Source: Prauserella muralis
GTDB taxonomy: Bacteria > Actinomycetota > Actinomycetes > Mycobacteriales > Pseudonocardiaceae
Length of the DNA stretch: 64,000 nucleotides
Assembly: GCF_003202285.1 (NCBI RefSeq)
Contig: NZ_MASW01000005.1
Span: 620,001-684,000, forward strand
Direction of reading: 5' to 3'
Numbering within the stretch: position 1 is the stretch's first letter; each line of letters starts with the position of its first letter. The position numbers and the translations under genes were made by a program. The notes below the pieces were generated by a model. The model did no database searches. It was not told the origin of the DNA and saw only the letters and a list, made by a program, of their open reading frames with translations. Shown here one piece after another: positions 26,779-35,105 of this stretch.

Positions 26779-26869
26779 GGACCTCGCCTGGGAAACAGGC
26801 ACCGGGCGGCATTTCCGTCCTCTCCGGCGACCGCCTGGCTTCTTCTTTCTGTGGCCCTGGAGGTGACAC

Positions 26870-27310
26870 GTGCCGGCAGGGGTTGAACTCGAACGAGGTG
26901 GTCAGCGGCGACCATCGGCCTCCTCTTTGCAGGAGCTTGCCGGCGACGTGGCGCCCGCCAGGGTGAGCCTCACCCGACATCGGCCGTCCTGTGTCGTCGT
27001 GTCCGTCTCCGGCTGCCTCGACGCCCGCTCGGTGGACAGGGTCCGCGCCGAGTTGGAGCCGCATCCCGCGCCGGGGACCGACGTTCTCGTCGCCGACTGG
27101 TCGGGTGTGTCGTTCTGTTCGGTCGAGGGCGTACGGCTCCTGCTGGACCTGCGGGCCCGCGCCCGGAAGGTCGACGTGCCGTTGCCGCTGGTCGCGCGCT
27201 CGCTCGCCGTGTGCCGCCCACTCGAGGTGCTGGGCCTTTCCGGCGAGTTCCGCCGCTTCGACGACCGGACCTCGGCGCTGCGGGCGTTCGCCTGCCGCGA
27301 CGACGGTTGA
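26870..27310 (+). CDS. STAS-domain anti-sigma-factor-antagonist-like protein
   Basis: A 146-aa protein. A STAS fold covers residues 30-140 (VSGCLDARSVDRVRAEL, LVADWSGVSFCSVEGVRLLL). The serine in FCSVEGVR is where RsbV-type antagonists are phosphorylated. The GTG follows GGAGG by six bases. It is surrounded by genes with sigma-B/F-type promoters, so a place in that sigma factor's partner-switching pathway is plausible but not shown. Confidence 0.8.
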   Translation: MPAGVELERGGQRRPSASSLQELAGDVAPARVSLTRHRPSCVVVSVSGCLDARSVDRVRAELEPHPAPGTDVLVADWSGVSFCSVEGVRLLLDLRARARKVDVPLPLVARSLAVCRPLEVLGLSGEFRRFDDRTSALRAFACRDDG

Positions 27311-27314
27311 GCAC

Positions 27315-27340
27315 CGTTTGCCGCACGACCACGCCGGGTA
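27315..27340 (+). promoter_or_regulatory. sigma-B/F-type promoter of the 81-aa protein gene
   Basis: GTTT, 16 bases, GGGTAG, nine bases before the GTG at 27350. One of the best matches in the window; it starts right after the STAS stop codon. Confidence 0.6.
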
Positions 27341-27349
27341 GCCGGGGCC

Positions 27350-27595
27350 GTGAGTGTTCGCTGCACCGTGTTCGGGCATCGTTACCGGTTCCGCGCCGAG
27401 GGCGCGACGATGACGTGGACGTGCGAGCGTGGCTGCGCCGCGGGCGGGCGCAAGACCTACGCGTCCGCGTCGGAGGCCCGCCGCTACGCGACGGCGTTCG
27501 ACCGCGAGGACTCCACCGAACTCGGGCACAGGGCGCCGCTGCTCGGCATGTTCCCGCTCCGGCTGCTGCGTGCGATCCGGCGCGGCCGCGAGTGA
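27350..27595 (+). CDS. small conserved-looking protein, unknown
   Basis: An 81-aa basic protein. The front part (CTVFGHRYRFRAEGATMTWT then CERGC) has three cysteines and a histidine that could bind a metal, as a partial zinc ribbon would. No family recognised with confidence. The start is a GTG near the expected transcription start of the GTTT/GGGTAG promoter. Confidence 0.7.
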   Translation: MSVRCTVFGHRYRFRAEGATMTWTCERGCAAGGRKTYASASEARRYATAFDREDSTELGHRAPLLGMFPLRLLRAIRRGRE

Positions 27596-27752
27596 CGTCA
27601 CCGGGTCGACCCCCGGCGTCCGCGCCGCCACGCGCGGAACCCGGTGGAGACAGCGGCCCCCAGCAGCGCCAACCTCGGATGCGTACCCGCGACAGCGCGG
27701 CTCACCGGGCCTGCGCCGATTACGTTTCCGTCGCCGGGTTATCCAGGAAACG

Positions 27753-28595
27753 ATGGGCAGAGGACGGCGCTGGTGGGCGGCGATCAGAAACGTCGTGGAC
27801 GAGGTCCAACGCGACCAGTTGACGCTGGCCGCCGCGGGTATCGCCTTCTACTCGCTGCTGGCCCTCGTACCGGCGCTCATCGCCGTACTCAGCGTGTTCG
27901 CGCTCGTCACCGATCCGCAGAGCGTGCGCGACCAGTTGCAGCCACTCTTCGCGGCGCTGCCCGGGTCGGCCGCCGAGGTGGCCCGCGGCCAGCTGGAGTC
28001 GGCCACCCGGCTCGGAGCGCAGGGCCCGACCGTGGGGCTGGTGGCCGGGGCGGCGGGCGTGCTGTGGAGCACCTCGACCGCGATGCGCGCCCTCATCACC
28101 GGCCTCACCCGCGCGTTCGACGAGACGGAGACCCGCGGATTCCTGCGGGTGCGCGGGCTGGCGCTGTTGCTCACCGTCATCGCGATCATCGTCGCCGCCG
28201 TCTCACTCGGCGCTTTGGCCGCACTGCCGCTGGTACTGGATGTGCTGCGTGTGCCAGGGGACCAGCGCTGGATCATCGGGGTCGCGCGCTGGGCCGGGCT
28301 CATCGTGCTGGTCAGCGCGGCGCTGTCGGTGCTGTACCGGTTCGGTCCCGACCGCGACCGGCACCGCCGCCGCTGGTTCGGCTGGGGCACCATCACGGCA
28401 CTGGGCGTGTGGCTCGCCGGCTCCGCCGGGCTCACCCTGTACGCCGAGAACCTCGCCGACTACCAGTCGACCTACGGCGTCTTCGCGGGTCTCGTCGTGC
28501 TGTTGCTGTGGCTGTACCTCTCGGCGTTCGCGGTGCTCCTCGGCGCCGAGGTGGACGCGGAGGTCGAACGCCGGCGCGGCGGTGCCCCCGGGTGA
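27753..28595 (+). CDS. YihY/BrkB-family membrane protein
   Basis: A 280-aa inner-membrane protein with six helices. AAAGIAFYSLLALVPALIAV is the signature first helix, and YGVFAGLVVLLLWLYLSAFA the last conserved one. The family was once called RNase BN; its true role is unclear. ATG 27753 follows AGGAAA. A degenerate GATT-N14-GGGTTA is upstream but does not fit the stress consensus well. Confidence 0.9.
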   Translation: MGRGRRWWAAIRNVVDEVQRDQLTLAAAGIAFYSLLALVPALIAVLSVFALVTDPQSVRDQLQPLFAALPGSAAEVARGQLESATRLGAQGPTVGLVAGAAGVLWSTSTAMRALITGLTRAFDETETRGFLRVRGLALLLTVIAIIVAAVSLGALAALPLVLDVLRVPGDQRWIIGVARWAGLIVLVSAALSVLYRFGPDRDRHRRRWFGWGTITALGVWLAGSAGLTLYAENLADYQSTYGVFAGLVVLLLWLYLSAFAVLLGAEVDAEVERRRGGAPG

Positions 28596-28609
28596 GCGGA
28601 CACCGCTCA
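28593..28609. terminator. short hairpin spanning both stop codons
   Basis: TGAGCGG-ACA-CCGCTCA is a perfect 7-bp stem with a 3-base loop. It contains the stop codons of both convergent genes and may terminate transcription from both sides. Confidence 0.4.
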
Positions 28610-29314
28610 GGCAGTGTGCGCGACGTCCACCACGACCTGCCGGACGCCCCGCTGCTCGTCGAGCAGGGTGAACGCTCGCATCGGCAGCTTCGCCCGGACA
28701 CCGACCGCGTAGGACGACTGCCCCTCGAACGAGCCTGCGAACCGGATCGCACGCAAGGTCCGCCATTCGGCGAGCTGCTGCTTGGTGTAGAAGCGCTCGC
28801 CGGTCTCCGCGAGCAGCGGCGCGTCGCTGCCGTACCCCTGCGCCGGCGACCGAACGATCACCTTCAGCGTGGCACCGCCTACCACCGGCAGCGGCTTGCC
28901 GGAGCCCTGGGCGTGCACGACCGGGACGTAGCGCACCTCGAATCCGGTCGGTGCCGCCCCGCGGAGATCGAAGACCATGCGGTCGAAACAGTCGTGCCTG
29001 CCGATCCGCACCTGGTTCACGGGCTGCCGTGAGCTGCCCTGCCGGACGTCGGGCCGCAGTGTCCAGTCCTCGGTCACGGCGCAGCTCCCCGGCCGCGCGG
29101 GGACTTCGGTGCGGGTGCGGGTCTCGGTCTCCGTTTCGGTGGGGGTGACCGGGCCCCGGCCCGTCGGTGTGGCCTCGGCCGTGGTGGTGCCTCCCGAGGT
29201 CGTGGCGCGGGGCGCCGTGGTGTCTCCGGTGACGGATCCGCCCTGGCGGCCGTCACCGCACGCCGCGGTGAACGCCAGTGCGACCGCCAGGGTCAGCGCG
29301 CTGACCGCACGCAT
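28607..29314 (-). CDS. AMIN-like-domain lipoprotein (paralogue 2, cyd operon)
   Basis: A 235-aa lipoprotein with signal MRAVSALTLAVALAFTAAC, a Thr/Glu-rich linker and the same C-terminal beta-domain as paralogue 1 (HDCFDRMVFDLRGAAP, FEVRYVP, GERFYTKQQLAEWRTL, GQSSYAVGVRAKLPMRAFTL). It starts 17 bases after cydB with GAGAGGAGG upstream, so it belongs to the MFS-cydAB operon. The link of an envelope lipoprotein with a bd oxidase is unusual. Confidence 0.85.
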   Translation of the reverse strand: MRAVSALTLAVALAFTAACGDGRQGGSVTGDTTAPRATTSGGTTTAEATPTGRGPVTPTETETETRTRTEVPARPGSCAVTEDWTLRPDVRQGSSRQPVNQVRIGRHDCFDRMVFDLRGAAPTGFEVRYVPVVHAQGSGKPLPVVGGATLKVIVRSPAQGYGSDAPLLAETGERFYTKQQLAEWRTLRAIRFAGSFEGQSSYAVGVRAKLPMRAFTLLDEQRGVRQVVVDVAHTA

Positions 29315-29331
29315 CAGCGAGCCTCCTCTCC

Positions 29332-30363
29332 CTACCCGTGGCCGTGTTCCGACTGCCCCCCGTCCGGAGCGGGGCGCTGGAACAGGACGAACATCCAGAT
29401 CAGTGACGGGATCAGCAGTACGGCGCCGACCGCGGAGACCGCCAGCGCCACGGACAGCACCTCCGGCCGCGCGGACACGTCGTCGATGGCGGTCACGGGG
29501 GGCAATACCAGCGGGTACTGCGCCACCGCCCAGGCCCACAGCAGGGCTCCCACGGCACCGCCCGCGCACAGCCGGGCCGCGAGATAGTGGCCGCGCAGCA
29601 GCGCCCCCAGGGACGCCAGGCCGCCCACGCCCGACAGCAGCACCACGGGAAGCGCCACGGTCAGGCTCGTCAAACCGTTGAACAGCACCGGAGCGTCGTA
29701 GCGCAGCACGACGATTCCGCCGAGCGCCACACCGCCCGCCACGAGCCCGCTGGTCAGGGCACGCAGGCGGAAGGCGCGCAGCAGGATCGCCGAGCCGGTA
29801 CGGCGCGCGTCGGCACACAGGTAGACGGCCGCGAGATACGCGGCCAGCACGACCGAGAGCACCCCGCCGAGTACGGAGGTGGGATTCCACCAGCTGGTGA
29901 CGATGCCGCCCTCGCCGATGCCGGGCGGGACCCTGCCGGAGGCGATCCCTCCCGCAACCGTGCCGAGGAAGAAGGGTGTCAGCACCGACGACCCGGCGAA
30001 CGCGGCGCCGAACAGCCTGCGCTCGCGAAGCTGCGTGCTGGCCTTGCGGAACGCGAACGAGGCGCCGCGCGCGATGATGCCGAGCGCGACGAGTGTCAGC
30101 GGGATGTACATCGTGGACGCGACCGCGGCGAACACGGCGGGGAAACCCGTCCAGCACAACACGATGACGAAGATCAACCAGACATGGTTGGCCTCCCACA
30201 CGGGTCCGATCGACTGCTCGATGAGGTCTCGCTGTGCGGCACCCCTGCGCGAGCCTCCGGCGACCAGGTCCCAGAAACCGCCGCCGAAGTCGGCGCCGCC
30301 CAGCAGCACGTAGGCGGTCAGCGCGAGCCACATGAGGCTGATCAGCCAGTCAGCGGCGCTCAT
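29332..30363 (-). CDS. cydB: cytochrome bd ubiquinol oxidase, subunit II
   Basis: A 343-aa integral membrane protein. The N-terminal LTAYVLLGGADFGGGFWDLV is the CydB signature, and EQSIGPVWEANHVWLIFVIV follows. It supports the heme-bearing subunit I in the high-affinity oxidase used at low oxygen or under nitric oxide. It overlaps cydA by four bases (ATGA). No cydDC genes lie in the window. Confidence 0.95.
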   Translation of the reverse strand: MSAADWLISLMWLALTAYVLLGGADFGGGFWDLVAGGSRRGAAQRDLIEQSIGPVWEANHVWLIFVIVLCWTGFPAVFAAVASTMYIPLTLVALGIIARGASFAFRKASTQLRERRLFGAAFAGSSVLTPFFLGTVAGGIASGRVPPGIGEGGIVTSWWNPTSVLGGVLSVVLAAYLAAVYLCADARRTGSAILLRAFRLRALTSGLVAGGVALGGIVVLRYDAPVLFNGLTSLTVALPVVLLSGVGGLASLGALLRGHYLAARLCAGGAVGALLWAWAVAQYPLVLPPVTAIDDVSARPEVLSVALAVSAVGAVLLIPSLIWMFVLFQRPAPDGGQSEHGHG

Positions 30364-31733
30364 GCCTCACTCCTGGGTACCGTCGGTTCGTCCGGTTCCT
30401 GCGGGGCCAGGGGCAGCGGGGTCCGCGCCAGCCTGCGCAGGACGTACCAGGTGGCCGCCGTGAGCACGACGTACACGGCGCTCACCACGGCGAGCCCGGT
30501 CACGAGTCCGGGTACGGGTGTGACGGCGTCCTCGACGCGCAGCACACCCCAGACGATCCACGGCTGCCTGCCGACCTCGGTCGTGATCCAGCCGGCCTCC
30601 AGCGCGAGCACGGCGGCGAGCCCGGACAGCGCGGCGGCACGGTAGAACCACCGGGAGACGGGCAGCCGCTTGCGCCGCCAGCGCACCACCAGCGCCCACG
30701 CACCCAGCACCAGCAGGGCCAGCCCCATCGCCACCATCACCTGGAACGCCCAGTGCACGATGTTGACGGGTGGCCGGTCGGCGGGCGCGACCTCGGCGAG
30801 GCCGAGGATGGTGGCGTCCGGGTCCCAGTGGGCCAGCAGCGAGAGCCCATTCGGGATCTCCAGCGCATACCGCATCTCCCCGTCGTCGTAGACGCCACCG
30901 AGCCGCAACGGCACCCCGCTCGAGGTCTCGTACAGGCCCTCGATGGCGGCGAGCTTCACCGGCTGGTTGGTGGCCAGGAACTTCGCCGCCCAGTCACCCA
31001 CGCCGATCTGCACGGGCGTGAGCACGGCAGCGACCGTGAACGGCAGCGCGAAGCCGAGCCGGTGGTAGCGGTCCCTCCTGCCCCGCAGCATGGCCACCGC
31101 GTAGACACTGGCCATGCCGAACCCGGCGACCATGAAGGCGGCGAGGATCATGTGCACGGTCTGCGGCGGGGTCGCGGGGTTGAACATCGCCGCCCACGGG
31201 TCGACCCCGGTGAGAGCCCCGTTCTCCAGGTCGAAGCCCCTCGGCTGGTTCATCCACGCGTTGGCGCACACGACGAAGAACGCCGAGGCCACCCCGGCCA
31301 GGCACACCGGGACACCCGTCAGCAGGTGCACTCTCGGCGGCAGGCGGTCCCAGGCATAGAGGTAGATGCCGAGGAAGATCGCCTCGATGAAGAACGCGAA
31401 GCCCTCCAGGGTGAACGGCAGGCCGATCACCTGGCCGTAGGTGCGCATCATGCCCGGCCACAGCAGGCCCATCTCGAAACTCAGGATCGTGCCGGACACG
31501 GCGCCGACGGCGAACAACACGCCCATGGCCTTGGCCCAGCGGTGCGCGAGCACGCGGTAGGTCTCCTCGCCGGTGCGCAGCGCGCGCCACTCGGCGAAGA
31601 CGGTGATCGCGGGCATGCCGACGCCGAAGCACGCGATCACGATGTGCCAGCCCAGCGACAGAGCCATCTGGGTCCGCGCGGCCAGGAGGTCGGCGGGGGT
31701 CGCCGCCTCGGCGAGTACCTGCCACTGCGCCAA
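30360..31733 (-). CDS. cydA: cytochrome bd ubiquinol oxidase, subunit I
   Basis: A 457-aa quinol-oxidising, heme-binding subunit. Helix 1 (QMALSLGWHIVIACFGVGMP) carries a heme histidine. GLLWPGMMRTYGQVIGLPFT, AFFIEAIFLGIYLYAWDRL and TTEVGRQPWIVWGVLR (quinol region) are conserved. The start appears to be TTG at 31733, directly after the MFS stop, with GGAGG six bases before it. The Q-loop is of the short type. Second gene of the operon. Confidence 0.95.
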   Translation of the reverse strand: MAQWQVLAEAATPADLLAARTQMALSLGWHIVIACFGVGMPAITVFAEWRALRTGEETYRVLAHRWAKAMGVLFAVGAVSGTILSFEMGLLWPGMMRTYGQVIGLPFTLEGFAFFIEAIFLGIYLYAWDRLPPRVHLLTGVPVCLAGVASAFFVVCANAWMNQPRGFDLENGALTGVDPWAAMFNPATPPQTVHMILAAFMVAGFGMASVYAVAMLRGRRDRYHRLGFALPFTVAAVLTPVQIGVGDWAAKFLATNQPVKLAAIEGLYETSSGVPLRLGGVYDDGEMRYALEIPNGLSLLAHWDPDATILGLAEVAPADRPPVNIVHWAFQVMVAMGLALLVLGAWALVVRWRRKRLPVSRWFYRAAALSGLAAVLALEAGWITTEVGRQPWIVWGVLRVEDAVTPVPGLVTGLAVVSAVYVVLTAATWYVLRRLARTPLPLAPQEPDEPTVPRSEA

Positions 31734-33515
31734 TCACGGCCTCCGCTCGCTCTGCTCGTCCCCGCCCGGACCGAACACGCGGTTGGAGAGGCGGCGCGCC
31801 CGCCCTGTCCGCACGGCTTCCCGCAGGGCCCTGCCGAACTGGCCCGGCCCCCAGTACCTGGCGCCGACCATCCTGCCGAGCACGTCGCGCCGGGTGGGCC
31901 CGTGTGCGCGCAGGGCCCTGTCGATGGCGTCGATCTCGTGCGCCAGGGCCTGTTCCGCCGCCAGCGAACGGTCGCGGATCGGCGGCACGCCCGGTTCGGG
32001 GCCGCGCCCGCGCGCAGGCGCGGGCGCCTCCCCCTCATCCTGGCTGTCCTGCGTGCCCTGCTCGCCGCTCTCGGCCTCCTCGGCGGTGAGCGGTTTGGCG
32101 ATGTCCTCCAGGGACGTCTTCTCCGCACGGACGCCGAACACCAGCTCCGCGAGGCCACCGAGGGCCATCACGGCGGCGCTGACGGCGAAGCCGATGGCCA
32201 CCAGGCTGCGATCGCCGGTGCCGATCAGCTGGCCGAACAGCAGCGGCCCGACGATGCCGCCGGCGCCGGTGCCCACGGCGTAGAAGAAGGCGATCGCCAG
32301 TGCCCGTGTCTCCATCGGGAAGATCTCGCTGACCGTCAGGTACGCGGCGCTGGCACCGGCCGAGGCGAGGAAGAACGTGGCGACGACGAAACCGAGGAAC
32401 GTCCACTGGCCGCCGAACGAGCTCAGGAACACCCACAACAGCGGCACCGTCAACAGCGCGGAGCCCAGATACGCGATCATGATCATCGGCTTGCGGCCGA
32501 CGGTGTCGAACAGTCTGCCCAGCGTCACGGGCCCGAGGAAGTTGCCGATCGCGTAGGCGATGATGAACACCGGCACGAAGCCGGAGGCGACGCCGTAGTA
32601 GTTGCTGAACAGGGTGCCGAGGTTGAACGTGATGCCGTTGTAGATGAAGGCCTGCCCGATGAACAGCGCCAGGCCGAGCACGGCCCGTTTCGGGTAGACC
32701 TTGAAGGCGGTGCGCGCGATCGTGCGGAACGGGATGGTCTTGCGCTGCCGCACGGTGATCGAGGTGTCGGGCTCGTCGAGCGACTCCCCGGTGTCCTGCC
32801 TGACCTCGTCCTCGATTCCGCTGACGATCCGCTCGGCCTCGTCCTCCCTGCCGTGGATGAACAGCCAGCGCGGGCTCTCCGGCACGTGGCGGCGCACGAC
32901 CAGGATCACCAGGCCGAGCACGGCGCCCAGCCCGAAGGCGAGCCGCCAGCCCACGTCCATCGGGAAGAAGGCCGTGTTGAGGAAGAAGATCGCGAGCGCA
33001 GAACCGGCCGCGGAGCCCAGCCAGTAGGTGCCGTTGATGACGAGGTCCACCCTGCCGCGCACCCTGGCGGGCATCAGCTCGTCGATCGCGGAGTTGATCG
33101 CCGCGTACTCACCGCCGATGCCGGCGCCGGTGAAGAACCGCGCGAGATAGAAGTACCACGGGGCGAACGCGAAAGCCGTCGCCACCGTCGCGGCGACGTA
33201 GACGGCGAGGGTCAGGATGAACAGCTTCTTGCGCCCCAGCCGGTCGGTGAGCTGCCCGAAGAACAGCGCGCCGGTGCAGGCGCCGACGATGTAGATCGCG
33301 GCGGCGATGCCGATCTGCCCCGGCGAGAGCGGGATGCCGCTTCCCTGTTCGGTCAGTCGTGCGGCCACCGAGCCGACGATGGTGACCTCGAGGCCGTCCA
33401 GGATCCATACCGTGCCAAGCCCGATGAGCACCCGCTTGTGGAACCGGGACCAGGGCAGGCGGTCCATCCTGGCCGGGATACGGGTCTCGATCGTCGCTGT
33501 CTCGACCGAACTCAT
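31734..33515 (-). CDS. MFS sugar-porter-like transporter with C-terminal tail
   Basis: A 593-aa transporter with 12 helices. The repeated loops DRLGRKKLF and DTVGRKPMI and the motif VPESPRWLF mark the metabolite:H+ symporter group. About 120 extra hydrophilic residues follow the last helix. This tail is rich in acid and Pro/Ala at first and then basic. It is the first gene of the cydAB operon. The frame is open further upstream, but the ATG at 33515 gives the normal N-terminus and follows the promoter. The substrate is unknown. Confidence 0.85.
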   Translation of the reverse strand: MSSVETATIETRIPARMDRLPWSRFHKRVLIGLGTVWILDGLEVTIVGSVAARLTEQGSGIPLSPGQIGIAAAIYIVGACTGALFFGQLTDRLGRKKLFILTLAVYVAATVATAFAFAPWYFYLARFFTGAGIGGEYAAINSAIDELMPARVRGRVDLVINGTYWLGSAAGSALAIFFLNTAFFPMDVGWRLAFGLGAVLGLVILVVRRHVPESPRWLFIHGREDEAERIVSGIEDEVRQDTGESLDEPDTSITVRQRKTIPFRTIARTAFKVYPKRAVLGLALFIGQAFIYNGITFNLGTLFSNYYGVASGFVPVFIIAYAIGNFLGPVTLGRLFDTVGRKPMIMIAYLGSALLTVPLLWVFLSSFGGQWTFLGFVVATFFLASAGASAAYLTVSEIFPMETRALAIAFFYAVGTGAGGIVGPLLFGQLIGTGDRSLVAIGFAVSAAVMALGGLAELVFGVRAEKTSLEDIAKPLTAEEAESGEQGTQDSQDEGEAPAPARGRGPEPGVPPIRDRSLAAEQALAHEIDAIDRALRAHGPTRRDVLGRMVGARYWGPGQFGRALREAVRTGRARRLSNRVFGPGGDEQSERRP

Positions 33516-33525
33516 GGCCTGTGCA

Positions 33526-33550
33526 CTACCCGTGGTGGCGTCGGCAAAAC
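33526..33550 (-). promoter_or_regulatory. sigma-B/F-type promoter of the MFS-cydAB-lipoprotein operon
   Basis: On the minus strand GTTT, 15 bases, GGGTAG, ten bases before the ATG at 33515. An excellent consensus match. Confidence 0.65.
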
Positions 33551-33617
33551 GCCGGCGGGTTCCCGGCCCGCGGGGCGGGCGGTGTGACGCGCCTCGAAGG
33601 CGCGCCACACCCGCCGG

Positions 33618-34067
33618 TCAGCCACCGCTGTTCCCGGTGCCGGTCGTGCCGGTCGTGCCGGGATCCGGGTTGATCCTGTTGGCGACGAGGAACTCCTCGC
33701 TGTCGTACGGCGAGTACAGGTCCGCCTCGCCGAGCGCGAAGTCCTGGTTGTACTGGTCGTAACGAAACTGCCGAACCTTGCCGGTGACCTGGACGACGTC
33801 GCCTTCCTGCACGTTCTTCCTGGCCTTTCGGGCGACCACGAGCAGCGAGTCGTCGCCGTAGTCCTCGCCGGAGAGCACGAAGCTGCGCTGGTTCAGCACG
33901 TTCGTGACGTTGGCGCTCACGGTCACTGTCTGCCCGACGTACTGCTCGTCGCCGAAGTAGTCGTTCTCGGCGATGTCCTCCACGTCGGCACCCTGCTCGC
34001 CGCCCGCGCTGTCGTCGTTGCCGCACGCGACTGCACCGAGCGGTGCGACGGCGAGCGCACAGGCCAC
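33618..34067 (-). CDS. lipoprotein with OB-like domain; signal peptide frameshifted
   Basis: About 150 residues in the intact frame. A lipobox LGAVAC is followed by an Asp/Glu-rich linker and a domain (about 40-125) with YVGQTVTVSANVTNVLNQRS and VQEGDVVQVTGKVRQF, resembling a small OB-type nucleic- or ligand-binding fold. From the GTG at 34067 the signal lacks its charged start. The ATG at 34107, with AAGGAG upstream, encodes MRNRQSRLVR in another frame. Removing one C near 34075-34079 joins them into a perfect signal peptide. The gene is therefore damaged or carries an assembly error. Confidence 0.75.
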   Translation of the reverse strand: MACALAVAPLGAVACGNDDSAGGEQGADVEDIAENDYFGDEQYVGQTVTVSANVTNVLNQRSFVLSGEDYGDDSLLVVARKARKNVQEGDVVQVTGKVRQFRYDQYNQDFALGEADLYSPYDSEEFLVANRINPDPGTTGTTGTGNSGG

Positions 34068-34172
34068 GGCGGTGCGGGCGGACGAGCCGGGATTGACGAT
34101 TCCGCATGGATCGCTCCTTGTCTTGACGGTGTGGTGTCCGGATCCGTGCGGGGCCCACGCACAGCCGGTGCC

Positions 34173-34199
34173 CTACCCGGACGCCACAGCGGTCAAAAC
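34173..34199 (-). promoter_or_regulatory. sigma-B/F-type promoter candidate of the lipoprotein gene
   Basis: On the minus strand GTTT, 17 bases, GGGTAG, 66 bases before the ATG at 34107. The spacer is at the long end of the allowed range. Confidence 0.5.
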
Positions 34200-34244
34200 G
34201 GACAAAGAGCACCCGTTGCCGGGTCGTAACCTTCCGGCGGACAG

Positions 34245-34269
34245 GCGTCAGGTCGCGCTGGCCGGGTAG
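34245..34269 (+). promoter_or_regulatory. sigma-B/F-type promoter candidate of the 187-aa lipoprotein gene
   Basis: GCGT, 15 bases, GGGTAG, nine bases before the ATG at 34279. The -35 only meets the degenerate GNNT form. Confidence 0.4.
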
Positions 34270-34278
34270 CCGACACAC

Positions 34279-34842
34279 ATGAGCTGGACACGACACGCGG
34301 TGCCCCGGGCCGCCGTGGGGCTTCTCGCCGCGGGGGCGCTGGCCGCGCTCGGCGGCTGCGCCGACGCGCAGGCGGAGAAGTCGGCGGGCACCATCGGCAC
34401 CAACGTGGAGGCAGGCGACATCGAGCTGCGCAACGTCGTCGTGGAGCCACCGGACGACGGGCGGGCCTACCGCCCCGGAGAGGACGCCGTCGTGCGGTTC
34501 TCCCTGTTCAACGACGGCGAGCGGCGGCATACCCTCGTCCGGGTCGAGGCGAACCAGGCCCGGACCGCCACCCTGCACTGGGACCGGTTCTGCGACGGCA
34601 CGGCCGAGCGGGTGTCCCGCCTCCCGGTCCCCGCGGGCGGCGCCGTGCCGGGCTCGGCGCGCGACCCCGCCGACGGAGCCACCTACTACGCGACGATGGA
34701 GAACATCACGAACACGATCCGGCCCGGCACGACCACCGGGCTGGTATTCGTCTTCGCCGACGCCGGGCGCGTGCCGGCCGACGCCCTGGTCTACGCGACC
34801 GAACGCCCGGCACTGCCCGGCCTCGGCTGTGAGCCGTACTGA
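34279..34842 (+). CDS. exported lipoprotein, unknown
   Basis: A 187-aa lipoprotein: signal with HAVPRAAVGLLAAGALAALG and lipobox cysteine in GGCADA. The mature part is a predicted beta-sandwich of about 150 residues (IELRNVVVEPP, AVVRFSLFNDGERRHTLVRV, TTGLVFVFADAG). The shape recalls PCu(A)C copper-chaperone-like domains, but the Met/His copper ligands are not obvious. Function unknown. It is divergent from the other lipoprotein and both appear stress-controlled. Confidence 0.75.
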   Translation: MSWTRHAVPRAAVGLLAAGALAALGGCADAQAEKSAGTIGTNVEAGDIELRNVVVEPPDDGRAYRPGEDAVVRFSLFNDGERRHTLVRVEANQARTATLHWDRFCDGTAERVSRLPVPAGGAVPGSARDPADGATYYATMENITNTIRPGTTTGLVFVFADAGRVPADALVYATERPALPGLGCEPY

Positions 34843-34847
34843 GGCTG

Positions 34848-35066
34848 CTACCGCCGCTTCGGACCGGCGTCCACGTCGGAGCGCTGCTTGCCCCTGCGCG
34901 GCGAGGTGATCCGCTCCTCGTGGTCGGCCTTGCCGGGCAGGTGCTCCCTTGGCTTCGACGCCCCGAGCGTCACCTGGGAACGGCTGGCGGGCACGCCGTG
35001 CTCGTGCCGGGCCTCGTTGGCCTTCTTCCTGCGCTGGCGGTTGTCGCCTTCCATCTGCTTGCCCAT
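34848..35066 (-). CDS. small highly charged protein
   Basis: A 72-aa, very polar and basic protein (QMEGDNRQRRKKANEARHEH; ends DVDAGPKRR). It looks intrinsically disordered. The ATG at 35066 is preferred over the GTG at 35075, since GGAGG lies 8 bases upstream. It has a good GTGT/GGGTAC stress promoter. No function can be assigned; it may be a hydrophilin-like stress protein. Confidence 0.65.
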   Translation of the reverse strand: MGKQMEGDNRQRRKKANEARHEHGVPASRSQVTLGASKPREHLPGKADHEERITSPRRGKQRSDVDAGPKRR

Positions 35067-35105
35067 GGTCGACACCTCCTCGGTGCTGGGGGCCGTTCCC
35101 GCGGT

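Noticed and set aside
27700-27752. Stress-type promoter before the YihY gene
   Set aside because: GATT-N14-GGGTTA deviates in the -10 and a better GTTT lies only 8 bases from it.
30753-33587. Long open frame (944 codons) antisense to cydA and the MFS gene
   Set aside because: Same GC-driven artefact; the minus-strand proteins are well recognised.
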